64,000 bases of DNA from Microcoleus sp. FACHB-831 (lineage in GTDB: Bacteria; Cyanobacteriota; Cyanobacteriia; Cyanobacteriales; FACHB-T130), in NCBI RefSeq assembly GCF_014695585.1, contig NZ_JACJON010000067.1:248001-312000 (forward strand), given 5' to 3'. Shown one piece after another: positions 45,502 to 55,138 of the stretch (position 1 is the stretch's first letter; each line of letters starts with the position of its first letter). Both the position numbers and the translations under genes were made by a program. The notes beneath the pieces were generated by a model. It searched no databases. It was not told the DNA's origin and worked only from the letters and a program-made list of their open reading frames with translations.

Positions 45502-46386
45502 ATGATAGTAAAAAGGACGGGGAAACGTCAAACCTTTAAGTTATGGAAAAATGAACTAGACGATGTTATTCGTGGCGCATCGGGAGGATTTTTGTTTGGC
45601 ATTCCTATGTTGTACACGATGGAAGTGTGGTGGATCGGTTCATTTAGTAAACAGCCACGAATGTTGTTAGCGATCGCAGTTACTTTTATTGTGGTATTCC
45701 TGCTGAATCGTACCGCCGGTTTCCGCAAAACTACAAATATTCGGGTTAGCGATGCGGTAATGGATAGCATCGAAGCGATCGCAATAGGTATAGTCTGCGC
45801 TAGCGGCATACTAATACTGTTGCGAGAAATCACTTTAGATACACCCCTGGGTGAGGCGCTGGGAAAAGCAATATTTGAAGGCGTGCCATTTTCGTTGGGA
45901 GTGGCGCTAGCGAGTTCATTTTTGAGTGGCGATCGCTATCAATCTCAAAATGACCAAAACAATTCGCAACCACAAGATCAAACAAGTATCAACGCCACCT
46001 TGGCGGATGTTGGTGCAACCTTAATCGGTGCAACTATCATCGCTTTTAATATTGCGCCAACCGACGAAATACCAATGCTAGCCGCAGCCTCTTCACCTGC
46101 GTCACGGCTGGCAATTATAGCTGTCTCTCTTGCAATTTCTTATGGTATTGTCTTCCAGGCTGGCTTTACTTATCAACAAAAACGTATCCAGCAACAAGGA
46201 ATATTTCAACGCCCGATAAGCGAAACTATTTTTTGTTATTTAGTATCGCTAGCAGCGGCAGCTTTTATGCTGTGGTTTTTCCAACAACTCAGCTTCGACG
46301 ATCCTTGGCAAGTGTGGTTGAGTTATACATTATTATTAGGACTACCCGCAACAGTTGGGGGCGCAGCAGGAAGGCTGTTAGCATGA
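45502..46386 (+). CDS. TIGR02587 family integral membrane protein
   Basis: A 294-residue membrane protein with about eight hydrophobic segments. RGASGGFLFGIPMLYTMEVWWIG near the start and VFEGVPFSLGVALA-like IFEGVPFSLGVALA are family hallmarks. The stop overlaps the start of the next gene (ATGA), so the pair is translationally coupled. The two families are known as neighbours in many bacteria but have no assigned function. Confidence 0.88.
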   Translation: MIVKRTGKRQTFKLWKNELDDVIRGASGGFLFGIPMLYTMEVWWIGSFSKQPRMLLAIAVTFIVVFLLNRTAGFRKTTNIRVSDAVMDSIEAIAIGIVCASGILILLREITLDTPLGEALGKAIFEGVPFSLGVALASSFLSGDRYQSQNDQNNSQPQDQTSINATLADVGATLIGATIIAFNIAPTDEIPMLAAASSPASRLAIIAVSLAISYGIVFQAGFTYQQKRIQQQGIFQRPISETIFCYLVSLAAAAFMLWFFQQLSFDDPWQVWLSYTLLLGLPATVGGAAGRLLA

Positions 46387-46811
46387 GTGAAGGTAATAGA
46401 GATAAAAATCCATCGGAAGAAGAAGAAAAGCGACCGCCGCGATCGCTGGCTGAATTGGTGTCATTGAGTATCGCGTCGTTCATCCTAGCCGCGGTTGTCG
46501 GATTGGTACTTTACGATTGGTTTTCTCAGAAAGATCAACCGCCGATTTTAGCAGTAACGCCGAACAGTGAAATTAGGCAAGCGCACGGACAATTTTATGT
46601 TCCATTTAAGATTAATAACACGGGCGGCGATACAGCGGAATCAGTACAAATTATTGCTGAATTACGCATAAATGGAAAAATTGAAGAAACTGGCGAACAA
46701 CAGATAGACTTCCTTTCAGGTGGAGAAACAGAAGAAGGCGCATTTGTATTTAGCCGCGATCCGCGTAAAGGTGAGTTATTAGTGCGAGTTGCCAGCTACA
46801 AACTACCATAA
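46383..46811 (+). CDS. TIGR02588 family membrane-anchored protein
   Basis: A 142-residue protein starting at ATG 46383, overlapping the previous stop by 4 nt. After an acidic/basic N-terminus comes one membrane helix (LVSLSIASFILAAVVGLVLYDWF, about 25-47) and a predicted beta-sandwich outside (FYVPFKINNTGGDTAESVQIIAEL, FLSGGETEEGAFVFSRDPRKGEL). The longer frame from 46233 is only overlap with the upstream gene. Function unknown; it probably works with the TIGR02587 protein. Confidence 0.88.
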   Translation: MSEGNRDKNPSEEEEKRPPRSLAELVSLSIASFILAAVVGLVLYDWFSQKDQPPILAVTPNSEIRQAHGQFYVPFKINNTGGDTAESVQIIAELRINGKIEETGEQQIDFLSGGETEEGAFVFSRDPRKGELLVRVASYKLP

Positions 46812-46870
46812 GTTATGTAGTAGTAAGCGATTAAACTCGATTGGCTGGAAAACTAATTGGGAGTGATAGT

Positions 46871-48001
46871 ATGGTCAAACCTACTTTTATCCGGGCTAAT
46901 ACTAGATTTGCATTCAAGCTGTTTAGGGAACTTAGAAAAGAAGAGACGAGCAAGAACGTTTTTATCTCTCCTGCAAGCGTAGCGATCGCTCTGGCAATGA
47001 CCTACAACGGTAGTGTAGGACAGACACAAGCAGAAATGGCGATCGCGTTGGAATTGCAAGAACTGAGCTTGGAACAAATCAACAACGGTAACGCCGAAGT
47101 GAGAAAGGCATTAGGAAATTTGGACGAGGGGATAGAGTTGGCGATCGCTAACTCGCTTTGGGCGGAGCAAGATGTCACCTTTAAGCCCGATTTCTTACAA
47201 CGAATCAATGATTTTTATAAAGCAAAAGTTGCTAATCTAAATTTTAGCGCTCCCACAAGTCTGGCAACCATCAACAACTGGGTAAGGGAAAACACAAAAG
47301 GCAAAATTAAGACAATTCTTAATCAACTCAGCCCCGATGTAGCTTTAATCCTCATCAACGCCATCTATTTTAAGGGTATTTGGGCAAACCCTTTCGATAA
47401 AAAAAATACTCGCGGTCGCGTTTTTACTCTGTTTGATGGCACGCAAAAACAGCATCCAATGATGTTTCAATCCAGTACATACTCCTACTACCAAAACGAG
47501 AGCTTTCAGGCTGTTAGTTTGCCATATGGTAAAAATCGAGTAAGTATGTATATCTTCCTCCCAAACCCAGAATCAAACATAGAAGAGTTCCACAAAAATC
47601 TCAACGCTGAAAACTGGTATGAATGGATGAGCCAGTTCCAAAATATGAAAGGAACAATCGTTCTACCACGCTTTCAGCTAGAGCATGAAGTGCAACTCAA
47701 GAATGCCCTCATCGCCTTGGGAATGGGAATGGCTTTTGAAGGAGGTTTCCCGCAGATGTGTAACGACGAAAATCTTGCCATTAGCAGAGTCATCCATAAA
47801 ACCTTCCTGGAAGTCAACGAAGAAGGAACCGAAGCCGCCGCCGCAACTGCTGTGATGATGGCAAGAAGCATGTCTCTCAAACCGACCTTTACAATGATGG
47901 TTGACCGCCCGTTTTTCTGCGCGATTCGGGATAATGAAACTGGAACATTGCTATTTATGGGTTCTATTATGGAGCCAAAGATTGCAACATCCAAGCAATA
48001 A
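46871..48001 (+). CDS. Serpin family protease inhibitor
   Basis: A 376-residue serpin, a suicide inhibitor of serine or cysteine proteases. Core motifs: [30 protein letters not shown], and the C-terminal [22 protein letters not shown]. The reactive-loop hinge is of the inhibitory kind ([13 protein letters not shown]). Counting from the hinge, P1 is Ser or the preceding Arg in [11 protein letters not shown] 46871 has GGGAG upstream. There is no signal peptide, so it acts in the cytoplasm or on proteases released there. The DJ-1 gene follows closely. Confidence 0.94.
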   Translation: MVKPTFIRANTRFAFKLFRELRKEETSKNVFISPASVAIALAMTYNGSVGQTQAEMAIALELQELSLEQINNGNAEVRKALGNLDEGIELAIANSLWAEQDVTFKPDFLQRINDFYKAKVANLNFSAPTSLATINNWVRENTKGKIKTILNQLSPDVALILINAIYFKGIWANPFDKKNTRGRVFTLFDGTQKQHPMMFQSSTYSYYQNESFQAVSLPYGKNRVSMYIFLPNPESNIEEFHKNLNAENWYEWMSQFQNMKGTIVLPRFQLEHEVQLKNALIALGMGMAFEGGFPQMCNDENLAISRVIHKTFLEVNEEGTEAAAATAVMMARSMSLKPTFTMMVDRPFFCAIRDNETGTLLFMGSIMEPKIATSKQ

Positions 48002-48017
48002 AACAGGAGTTAGGAAA

Positions 48018-48617
48018 ATGACTGGAAAGAAGATATTGATGCTTGTCGGCGACTTCGTTGAAGACTACGAAGTAATGGTTCCTTTTCAAGCATTGCAAAT
48101 GGTCGGTCACACCGTCCATGCTATCTGCCCAGACAAGAAAGCGGGACAAACCGTGCGAACAGCAATCCACGACTTTGAAGGCGACCAAACTTATACTGAA
48201 AAACCAGGCCACAACTTTACCTTAAACGCTACATTTGATGAAGTAAAAGCATCAGACTACGATGCCTTACTCATCCCCGGCGGACGTGCGCCTGAATACA
48301 TTCGCCTTAACGACAAAGTGTTAGAAATTACCCGCCACTTTGCCGAAGCAAATAAGCCCATCGCCGCCATCTGTCACGGCTTGCAAGTCCTAGCAGCAGC
48401 AGGAGTTCTTGAAGGCAAAAGTTGCACCGCCTACCCCGCCTGCGGGCCAGATGTAACCAAGGCTGGCGGACTGTATGCCCACATCCCAGCCGATGAAGCG
48501 ATGGTTGACGGTAACTTGGTGACAGCGCCCGCATGGCCCGCGCATCCCCGCTGGCTGGCAGAATTCCTCAAAGTGTTGGGAACTCGCATTGAACACAAGG
48601 AAATGGTAGCGGTTTGA
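48018..48617 (+). CDS. DJ-1/PfpI family protein
   Basis: A 199-residue class I glutamine-amidotransferase-like protein. It has [21 protein letters not shown] at the N-terminus with the conserved Glu, [13 protein letters not shown], and the nucleophile elbow [14 protein letters not shown] (Cys about 119). It is probably a protease-like or glyoxalase/deglycase-like stress protein; the activity cannot be told from sequence. AGGAG precedes ATG 48018, and it lies 17 nt after the serpin stop, so they form one operon. A terminator follows. Confidence 0.92.
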   Translation: MTGKKILMLVGDFVEDYEVMVPFQALQMVGHTVHAICPDKKAGQTVRTAIHDFEGDQTYTEKPGHNFTLNATFDEVKASDYDALLIPGGRAPEYIRLNDKVLEITRHFAEANKPIAAICHGLQVLAAAGVLEGKSCTAYPACGPDVTKAGGLYAHIPADEAMVDGNLVTAPAWPAHPRWLAEFLKVLGTRIEHKEMVAV

Positions 48618-48642
48618 TCACCTGACTGAAGATTTATTTAAT

Positions 48643-48680
48643 ATGCCGCTGGCAGCGTTCCAGCGGCATTTCTATTTTTA
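48643..48680 (+). terminator. Rho-independent terminator after the DJ-1 gene
   Basis: ATGCCGCTGG (48643-48652) and CCAGCGGCAT (48660-48669) form a perfect 10-bp stem with a 7-nt loop, followed by a T-rich tail. Confidence 0.88.
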
Positions 48681-49674
48681 GGTTTTTGCTTATATTTACA
48701 GATACTTAATTGGATATTTTCGCAGCCAATACGGTTCTGTTTAGCCCAAAAATATATAAAGTTAATCTTGTACAAATAAGGTACAAATGCAGCAATGCAC
48801 TTTGAAAGACTTCTTCTGTCTTAAAATTAGGTTTGTGACTTTAAGCCTGAAAAACTGCAATTGCCAGTTTGACTGATATAGCAACCGTATGTATTTGTAA
48901 TGTAAAACGAGCCGCGTCAGCGTGTTAGGCGTTAGCGCAAAAGCGTTATAACTTTTTAGGGAAGCACGCGAAGACGCCAAGAAAGAGAAAGGAGAAGATT
49001 TTACCACTCATTTAGGCTTGCTATATATAGCAATCACCAGTCAGTTGTGAGAATATAGGAGAATGGAGATGCTTTGCAACGTAAATTCATATGCTAAAAG
49101 ACCATACCAAGATTATTTAATGTAACCCAGACCCAAGGGAGTTGAAAGCGATCGCGGGGAAGATGTTTCTGCAAGTTTACAAACACCGAAAAATTCAAGG
49201 GAGCGTGGAGGTGAGTTCTTTCTTTCATCAGCGAATGGACTCAACGCTATAAATTGCTGGGGCGTTTAGGTTAAAACTAGGATATTTTGGGTCATGCCGT
49301 TATCTTGAACCTGTTTGCTACACGCCAAAGGATAGTGAGATTTGGCATAACTGCAAGGGCACGTACACTTCCGAGTACGATGCGGTATTTTGCTCCAATC
49401 CAATATATTACAAATTGTTTGAGCAAGCAGGCATAACCGCAAAAAGCTCGCCTTCACACAAAAACAATAAAAATGCTATTTTTCACTGGATAAAGTTTAG
49501 AAAAAATGCTAGTTAATCGACAGCGCTACACCCTTGTAGCCAGCTAGGTAGGTTAATTGTTTATTTGTATGCAGCCCTTAAAGTCTGGCTTGGAAAATTT
49601 TTACTCTGGTCTTTCTGTAGCTCCTTAGTTTTAAAGTTGAATCCTTACCTTTATTTTCATAGATAAATTGCTAT
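48681..49674. other. Long intergenic region with dispersed repeat
   Basis: About 1 kb without a convincing gene. At 48905-48990 is a copy of the GC-rich dispersed repeat (GCGTCAGCGTGTTAGGCG, CACGCGAAGACGCCAAG). Short minus-strand frames at 48762-49007 and 49266-49457 lack ribosome sites and recognisable content. Confidence 0.55.
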
Positions 49675-51639
49675 ATGTTTAACAAGCAAGATATTACTAA
49701 ACAACCTCCACAGCCTAAAAACACAGGTTCTATTACTAAAAAAACCCTTTATCAGATAGCACTGAGCGTTGCTATTGTAGTTGCTGTTGCTGCTGCGATA
49801 AATTATTTCCAATTTCTTTCATTGTTAAAATTTAATGAGGTGGAGCAACTAAAAAACTATGTAGTTGAACGGGTTGAACGGGAAAAAATTATTTTCGCTC
49901 TCGCAGCAGACAATCAGGAAAGCCTTAAACAGGAAATCATCCGAAAATATCTACAAACTAACCAAGAAGACCCCCAAGTTCAATTCGACAATTTATTTGC
50001 TAGAGAAAAAGATGGAGTCATTCGCAATCGCCCCGAACTATTTGATGGGACGCGCCAAGCAGGTGTATATATTGACAAATCATTACCTATCAATGCTGAT
50101 ATTCGCCGCCATGTCATCGATTTCAAGGAGCTAGTAGAATCCTACGGTCCCGCATGGCATAACCGTTTTCAAAATATCTACATTATGACTCCTGAAAACA
50201 TCATGGTTGAGTATTGGCCTGAAATTCCTACCTGGGTTCAGGATGCTACAGCCAATCTTTATTTGCCTAAAGAAGAATATTACTTTGTTGCCGATGCCAA
50301 ACACAATCCAGCTAGAAAAACTGTTTGGACAGGTCTTATATATGACGAAATTAGCAAACTCTGGATGGTGTCGGCTGAAACCCCTGTAGATATCAACGGC
50401 AAACAGATTGCAACCGTTGGGCAAGATGTAATGCTCAATGAGTTGATGCAACGAACAATTACTGACCATATTGAGGGTGGGTATAACCTGATTTTTCGGG
50501 CGGATGGTCGATTGATAGCCCACCCAAACTTAATGGATAAAATTCAGGAAGAAAAGGGACTATTTAATATTCTTAATTCTGATGATGATCACCTGAAAAA
50601 TATTTTTCAATTAGCAAAGCATGCTGCATCCGGTGAAATTATTATTGATGACGTTAAGGATGGAGAGTACCTGGCTGTTACAAAGATTGAAGGGCCAGAT
50701 TGGTACTTTGTAACAGGTTTTCCAAAATCTATATTAACAAAGCAAGCTTTAAATGTAGCTGCATTCAACTTGATAATGGGCGTTGGCGTATTATTAATAT
50801 TAGTAATAGTAGTGTTTTTGGTTTTACAAAATCAAGTTGCTCAACCCTTAAAACAACTAATAAGTGCAACTAACCAAATTGCTGAAGGAGATTATAATAT
50901 TTCTCTTGAAGATAACAGACAAGACGAATTAGGCCGTCTTGCTCAATCATTTAACATCATGGCTGCTGAAATAGCATCCAGAAGCAGAGAATTGCAGAGC
51001 GCACTTGAACAGCAGGCGATTTCAGTTCAGGAAGCGACCACTACAATGGATGAGTTACTTGCCTCTTCTCGCATTTCAGCTGAGCAAGCTGAAGCTGCTG
51101 CTGCTGGAGCTAAACAGGTATTATTTTTAATAGAGGGCAATGAAGAGAATGCAGCTATAAACGGCAAGTCTAGCCTGAGAGAAAAGGTAGCGCAACTAGC
51201 TCAAGAAATATTGCGTTTAAGCGATCAAACCCGTCAAATTGGGACGATCTCAACATTAGTTAGTGATTTAGCTAATCAAACAAATATGCTAGCGCTTAAT
51301 GCTGCTGTTGAAGCAGCTAGAGCTGGGGAACATGGGAAAGGATTTAATGTTATAGCCACTGAAATCCGTAAAGTTGCCGATCAAAGTAAAGGGTCAGCAC
51401 AGAAGATTAATGCTTTGGTTCGGGATATTCAAACTGCTACTAATTCTACAGTAATGGTGACGGAAGAAGGCAAGAAAAATGTTGAAGGTGTTGTTGATGC
51501 TGTTCATAATATTACTCTAAATTCTCAACAAATTTCGCTTAATGCTAACCAACAAGCTATTGCTATTTCGCAGGTGGTGCAAGCAATGAATCACCTCAAC
51601 AAAGTGGCATCGCAATATCTAAAAAATAGCAGAAATTAA
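49675..51639 (+). CDS. Methyl-accepting chemotaxis protein
   Basis: A 654-residue chemoreceptor. TM1 is at about residues 24-50. A large periplasmic dCache-like sensor follows (IMVEYWPEIPTWVQDATANLYLP, WMVSAETPVDINGKQIATVGQDV, LIFRADGRLIAHP). TM2 is near 362-385, then HAMP (QVAQPLKQLISATNQIAEGDY) and the signalling domain with the hairpin tip DLANQTNMLALNAAVEAARAGEHGKGF. It relays a signal to CheA/CheW, in cyanobacteria often for phototaxis or pili. No che genes are nearby. The ligand is unknown. Confidence 0.93.
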   Translation: MFNKQDITKQPPQPKNTGSITKKTLYQIALSVAIVVAVAAAINYFQFLSLLKFNEVEQLKNYVVERVEREKIIFALAADNQESLKQEIIRKYLQTNQEDPQVQFDNLFAREKDGVIRNRPELFDGTRQAGVYIDKSLPINADIRRHVIDFKELVESYGPAWHNRFQNIYIMTPENIMVEYWPEIPTWVQDATANLYLPKEEYYFVADAKHNPARKTVWTGLIYDEISKLWMVSAETPVDINGKQIATVGQDVMLNELMQRTITDHIEGGYNLIFRADGRLIAHPNLMDKIQEEKGLFNILNSDDDHLKNIFQLAKHAASGEIIIDDVKDGEYLAVTKIEGPDWYFVTGFPKSILTKQALNVAAFNLIMGVGVLLILVIVVFLVLQNQVAQPLKQLISATNQIAEGDYNISLEDNRQDELGRLAQSFNIMAAEIASRSRELQSALEQQAISVQEATTTMDELLASSRISAEQAEAAAAGAKQVLFLIEGNEENAAINGKSSLREKVAQLAQEILRLSDQTRQIGTISTLVSDLANQTNMLALNAAVEAARAGEHGKGFNVIATEIRKVADQSKGSAQKINALVRDIQTATNSTVMVTEEGKKNVEGVVDAVHNITLNSQQISLNANQQAIAISQVVQAMNHLNKVASQYLKNSRN

Positions 51640-52376
51640 TTTTTTTTCGTTATTTTTGTTAGCAATACCGGAACTATTACAGATTTTGCCTGCGCGAAAG
51701 GCATGAGCGCAACTATAGATGCTGGACTGGCATTAAGGTTAGTATTTGCTTGCCTAATATAGCTCGTTTAAGCTCTAACGGTTATTGATTATAGAAAAGG
51801 CGATCGCTCCTAGTTTGACTCTAGCTTTGTTGTGTGTGTATCGGCTTCTTTGACAAAAACTTCACCATAGGGTCAGTCTAAGACAATGCCATGCACTGTG
51901 AGGCGAGCGTAATTTAGAACTATCGTTACAAGAAAACCTGCGGCTGGGCAACAACTTGATTAATACAGATCATCTGCTATGGGGAATAATCCCTAAGTAT
52001 TAAGTGACTAGATAAAGAGGAGAAAAATTATGTGTAGCAGCTATAATTTTGCAAAATTTGGGGTTAGATCCTCAAAATATGGAACTTCAGGTGCGGATGA
52101 GCATAAAACGCTGAATTAGAAACTCTTATTCGCGGGTGCGGGTTTATATTGGCAAATGTGAAATGCTCTCCTTGAAATTTATGCTCTAGAGTGTTTGTCG
52201 CTACGGTTAATTAATTACTACCAAGGGTGGATTAAACTCCCCGTCCTGAAGAGCCAACCTTATAAGCGTCTAGAGTCTTAGTTTTATCTAAATCGAGCCT
52301 AGCTGTTTCAAAGCTTAACCCTTGAGTTGACTTCAATCCAGGGGGATGATTTTCATGGACGCTAAAGGAGAATAAT
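51640..52376. other. Intergenic region with a possible coding relic
   Basis: No intact gene. On the minus strand about 51810-51930 reads NYARLTVHGIVLD, a stop, then PYGEVFVKEADTHT and a stop, which looks like the end of a protein broken by a nonsense codon. A weak candidate only. Confidence 0.35.
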
Positions 52377-53237
52377 ATGCCCTCAGAACAAACGCTACAG
52401 CCACCACAAAAACAAGATCATCAACCCGGTATTGAATCGGAGATGACGCCAGAACCCAAGTTTGACGATTCTAAATATAAGGGTAGTGGCAAGTTGCTGG
52501 ATAAGGTGGCGTTAATTACTGGCGGCGATAGTGGAATTGGTCGTGCAGTTGCTCTGTTTTATGCTAAAGAAGGGGCAGATGTTGCTATTGTTTATTTAAA
52601 CGAACATGATGATGCCCAAAAAACTAAAACGTTGGTTGAACAACAAGGGCGTAAGTGTATCACTATAGCTGGCGATATTGGGGACGAGAAGTTTTGCCAG
52701 CAGGTGGTGCAGCAGACAGTTGATGAGTTGGGTAAATTGGATATTCTCATCAATAATGCTGCCGAACAGCATCCTCAAGAAAGCCTCGAAGATATTACTG
52801 CCGAACAGCTAGAACGCACTTTCCGCACTAACATTTTTTCGATGTTTTATCTGACGAAGGCGGCGCTAAAGCATCTGAAAGAAGGCAGCGCGATTATTAA
52901 TACGACTTCGGTAACGGCTTACAAAGGCAATCAGCAGCTTATAGATTATTCATCTACTAAAGGTGCAATTGTGGCCTTTACGCGATCGCTCTCCCAATCT
53001 CTAGCTGAAAAGGGCATTCGTGTAAATGGCGTCGCACCAGGCCCAATTTGGACGCCGCTGATTCCGGCAACTTTTCCAGAGGATAAAGTAGCCAACTTCG
53101 GCCAACAAGTGCCGTTCAAGCGAGCTGGACAGCCGGAAGAAATTGCGCCTAGCTATGTGTTTTTAGGCTCAGATGACTCTTCTTATATGTCCGGTCAGAT
53201 TCTACATCCCAACGGCGGCGAAGTCGTCAATGCCTGA
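52377..53237 (+). CDS. SDR family oxidoreductase (YghA/YdaD type)
   Basis: A 286-residue short-chain dehydrogenase with a 40-residue N-terminal extension (PPQKQDHQPGIESEMTPEP) typical of the stress-related YghA/GS39 group. It has the NAD(P) motif TGGDSGIGRA (about 49), LINNAAEQHP, the catalytic YSSTK (about 192) and a late GPIWTPLIPAT. The substrate is probably an alcohol or aldehyde. AAAGGAG stands before ATG 52377. It is single, followed by inverted repeats. Confidence 0.93.
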   Translation: MPSEQTLQPPQKQDHQPGIESEMTPEPKFDDSKYKGSGKLLDKVALITGGDSGIGRAVALFYAKEGADVAIVYLNEHDDAQKTKTLVEQQGRKCITIAGDIGDEKFCQQVVQQTVDELGKLDILINNAAEQHPQESLEDITAEQLERTFRTNIFSMFYLTKAALKHLKEGSAIINTTSVTAYKGNQQLIDYSSTKGAIVAFTRSLSQSLAEKGIRVNGVAPGPIWTPLIPATFPEDKVANFGQQVPFKRAGQPEEIAPSYVFLGSDDSSYMSGQILHPNGGEVVNA

Positions 53238-53267
53238 TATAGGCTGAGTTGAAAACTCACGCCCAGC

Positions 53268-53345
53268 GCTCGTTTGCCGAAAATAAATTTTTGGGCAGAC
53301 GAGCCGCCAAAATAATAAAGTTGCCGTTTAAATTTAACTTGGCGG
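53268..53345. repeat. Two inverted repeats between the SDR and the glycine-rich gene
   Basis: GCTCGTTTGCC and GGCAGACGAGC (about 53269-53301) form an 11-bp stem with one wobble. GCCGCCAA (about 53301-53308) and TTGGCGGC (about 53338-53345) form a second. They may end the SDR transcript. Confidence 0.5.
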
Positions 53346-53416
53346 CAACATTTTTCCAAATTTAATAACATCGCCTAGAAACTAACAATTCTCTGTCTAA
53401 AACTAAGGACATAACA

Positions 53417-55021
53417 ATGAGTACAGCAAATAAAAAAAATCAAATCAAAAAGCTTGTTAGCATCGCCGGAGTTGCTAGCGCTAGTATTTTACTGAGTTTG
53501 CCCGCATTAGCGCTAATTAACCCTAGCGTATTCAATCAAAGCCCGAAGAACGGCGATCGCGCTAATGGCTCTGCTGGCAGACAAATATTAGCTCAGAGTA
53601 CTGGTGGCGCAGCAGGCGGCGGTACTGGAAGTGGAACTACTGGCGGTAGCACAGGCAGTGCTGGAAGTGGAACTACTGGCGGTAGCACAGGCAGTACTGG
53701 AAGTGGAACTACTGGCGGTAGCACAGGCAGTACTGGAAGTGGAACTACTGGCGGTAGCACAGGCGGTACTGGAAGTGGAATTACTGGCGGTAGCACAGGC
53801 GGTACCGGAACTGGAACTACTGGTGGTACAACAGGCGGTGCTGGTGGATTCAATAATGGCGGCGCCGGAACTGGAACGGCAATCCCATCAACTGGAACAA
53901 CTACGCCTGGAACTGGAACTACTGGTGGTACAACAGGCGGTGCTGGTGGATTCAATAATGGCGGCGCCGGAACTGGAACGGCAATTCCATCAACTGGAAC
54001 AACTACGCCTGGAACTGGAACTACTGGCGGAACAACAGGCGGTGCTGGTGGATTCAATAATGGCGGCGCCGGAACTGGAACTACTGGCGGAACAACAGGC
54101 GGCGCTGGTGGATTCAATAATGGCGGCGCGGGAACTGGTACGTTGAACCCTGGAGGAACTGGAACGGCAATTCCGTCAACTGGAACTACTGCTCCATCAA
54201 CTGGAACAACCACACCTGGAACTGGAACTACTGCTCCATCAACTGGAACAACCACACCTGGAACTGGAACTACTGGTGGCACCACAGGTGGCGGCGATGG
54301 GGGATTCAATAATCGTGGCGGGACAGGCGGCGGTCCTGCGGGATTGAATTATGGTGGAGCGACTAGAGGCGGCGCTCCGGGAACTGGGACGAATGGTGGC
54401 ACAACAGGCGGCGCTGCCGGAACTGGGACGAATGGTGGCACAACAGGCGGTGCTGCCGGAACTGGGACATTGAATAATGGTGCATTCACGCCTAGAGGCT
54501 CGACAACTGTAGATAATGGTAATGGTGGCGCAGCAGGCGGCGCGGGAACTGGAACTACTAATGGTGGCGATCGCACTCGAACCAATGGTGGTGCAGCAGG
54601 CGGCGCGGGAACTGGAACTATCAATGGTGGCGATCGCACTCGAACCAATGGTGGTGCAGCAGGCGGCGCGGGAACTGGAACTACCAATGGTGGCGATCGC
54701 ACTCGAACCAATGGTGGTGCAGCAGGTGGCGCGGGAACTGGAACTATCAATGGTGGCGATCGCACTCGAACCAATGGTGGTGCAGCAGGCGGCGCGGGAA
54801 CTGGGACTACCAATGGTGCAGCTACCCCAAGAACTAGCCAATCGAATGCTCAGCAGAACCCTTTTACTCGTTACATGACGCTTGGTTACGCTGCAACCCT
54901 GCAAAAAGACTACCAAACTGCTTTGATTAACTTTAGAAGAGCGCTCAGCGAACGTCCTAACAACGCTTATGCTGTAAAAGCAATTCGCAACGTACAAAAC
55001 TATCTTCAACGCCTTCGTTAG
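53417..55021 (+). CDS. Secreted glycine/threonine-rich repeat protein with TPR-like C-terminus
   Basis: A 534-residue protein. It has a signal peptide (KKLVSIAGVASASILLSLPALA) and then about 400 residues of low complexity in three repeat blocks: 12-residue units GSGTTGGSTGST, 34-residue units with GGAGGFNNGGAGTGTAIPSTG, and four 21-residue units GGDRTRTNGGAAGGAGTGT. The last 60 residues are different and look like one TPR (YMTLGYAATLQKDYQTALINFRRALSERPNNAYAVKAI). It is probably exported. The flexible spacer may hold the TPR at the cell surface or in the periplasm (inference). Confidence 0.8.
   Translation: MSTANKKNQIKKLVSIAGVASASILLSLPALALINPSVFNQSPKNGDRANGSAGRQILAQSTGGAAGGGTGSGTTGGSTGSAGSGTTGGSTGSTGSGTTGGSTGSTGSGTTGGSTGGTGSGITGGSTGGTGTGTTGGTTGGAGGFNNGGAGTGTAIPSTGTTTPGTGTTGGTTGGAGGFNNGGAGTGTAIPSTGTTTPGTGTTGGTTGGAGGFNNGGAGTGTTGGTTGGAGGFNNGGAGTGTLNPGGTGTAIPSTGTTAPSTGTTTPGTGTTAPSTGTTTPGTGTTGGTTGGGDGGFNNRGGTGGGPAGLNYGGATRGGAPGTGTNGGTTGGAAGTGTNGGTTGGAAGTGTLNNGAFTPRGSTTVDNGNGGAAGGAGTGTTNGGDRTRTNGGAAGGAGTGTINGGDRTRTNGGAAGGAGTGTTNGGDRTRTNGGAAGGAGTGTINGGDRTRTNGGAAGGAGTGTTNGAATPRTSQSNAQQNPFTRYMTLGYAATLQKDYQTALINFRRALSERPNNAYAVKAIRNVQNYLQRLR
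53616..54830 (+). repeat. Nested in-frame repeat arrays (36, 102 and 63 bp)
   Basis: The first block (about 53628-53815) repeats a 36-bp unit, the second (about 53815-54130) a 102-bp unit, and the third (about 54553-54815) a 63-bp unit containing the HIP1 site GGCGATCGC. All are multiples of three, so the coding frame survives unit gain or loss. Confidence 0.85.
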
Positions 55022-55061
55022 TAATAGCAAGTTGCACTCAAAGCGGCGATAGAATTTTGCA

Positions 55062-55095
55062 CCCCATTCAAGTTAGCTTGAATGGGGTTAATTTA
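55062..55095 (+). terminator. Terminator after the glycine-rich gene
   Basis: CCCCATTCAAG (55062-55072) and CTTGAATGGGG (55077-55087) form a perfect 11-bp stem with loop TTAG and a T/A-rich tail. Confidence 0.8.
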
Positions 55096-55138
55096 TAAAT
55101 ATTTTGTCTATTGCTGTTTTGCTAAAAGAAAGGTGCAA

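Noticed and set aside
48762-49457. Minus-strand ORFs in the 1-kb gap
   Set aside because: Overlap the dispersed repeat, no start signals, no recognisable domains.
53593-54309. Long Pro/Val-rich minus-strand ORF
   Set aside because: It is the complement of the Gly/Thr repeat array and has no start context.
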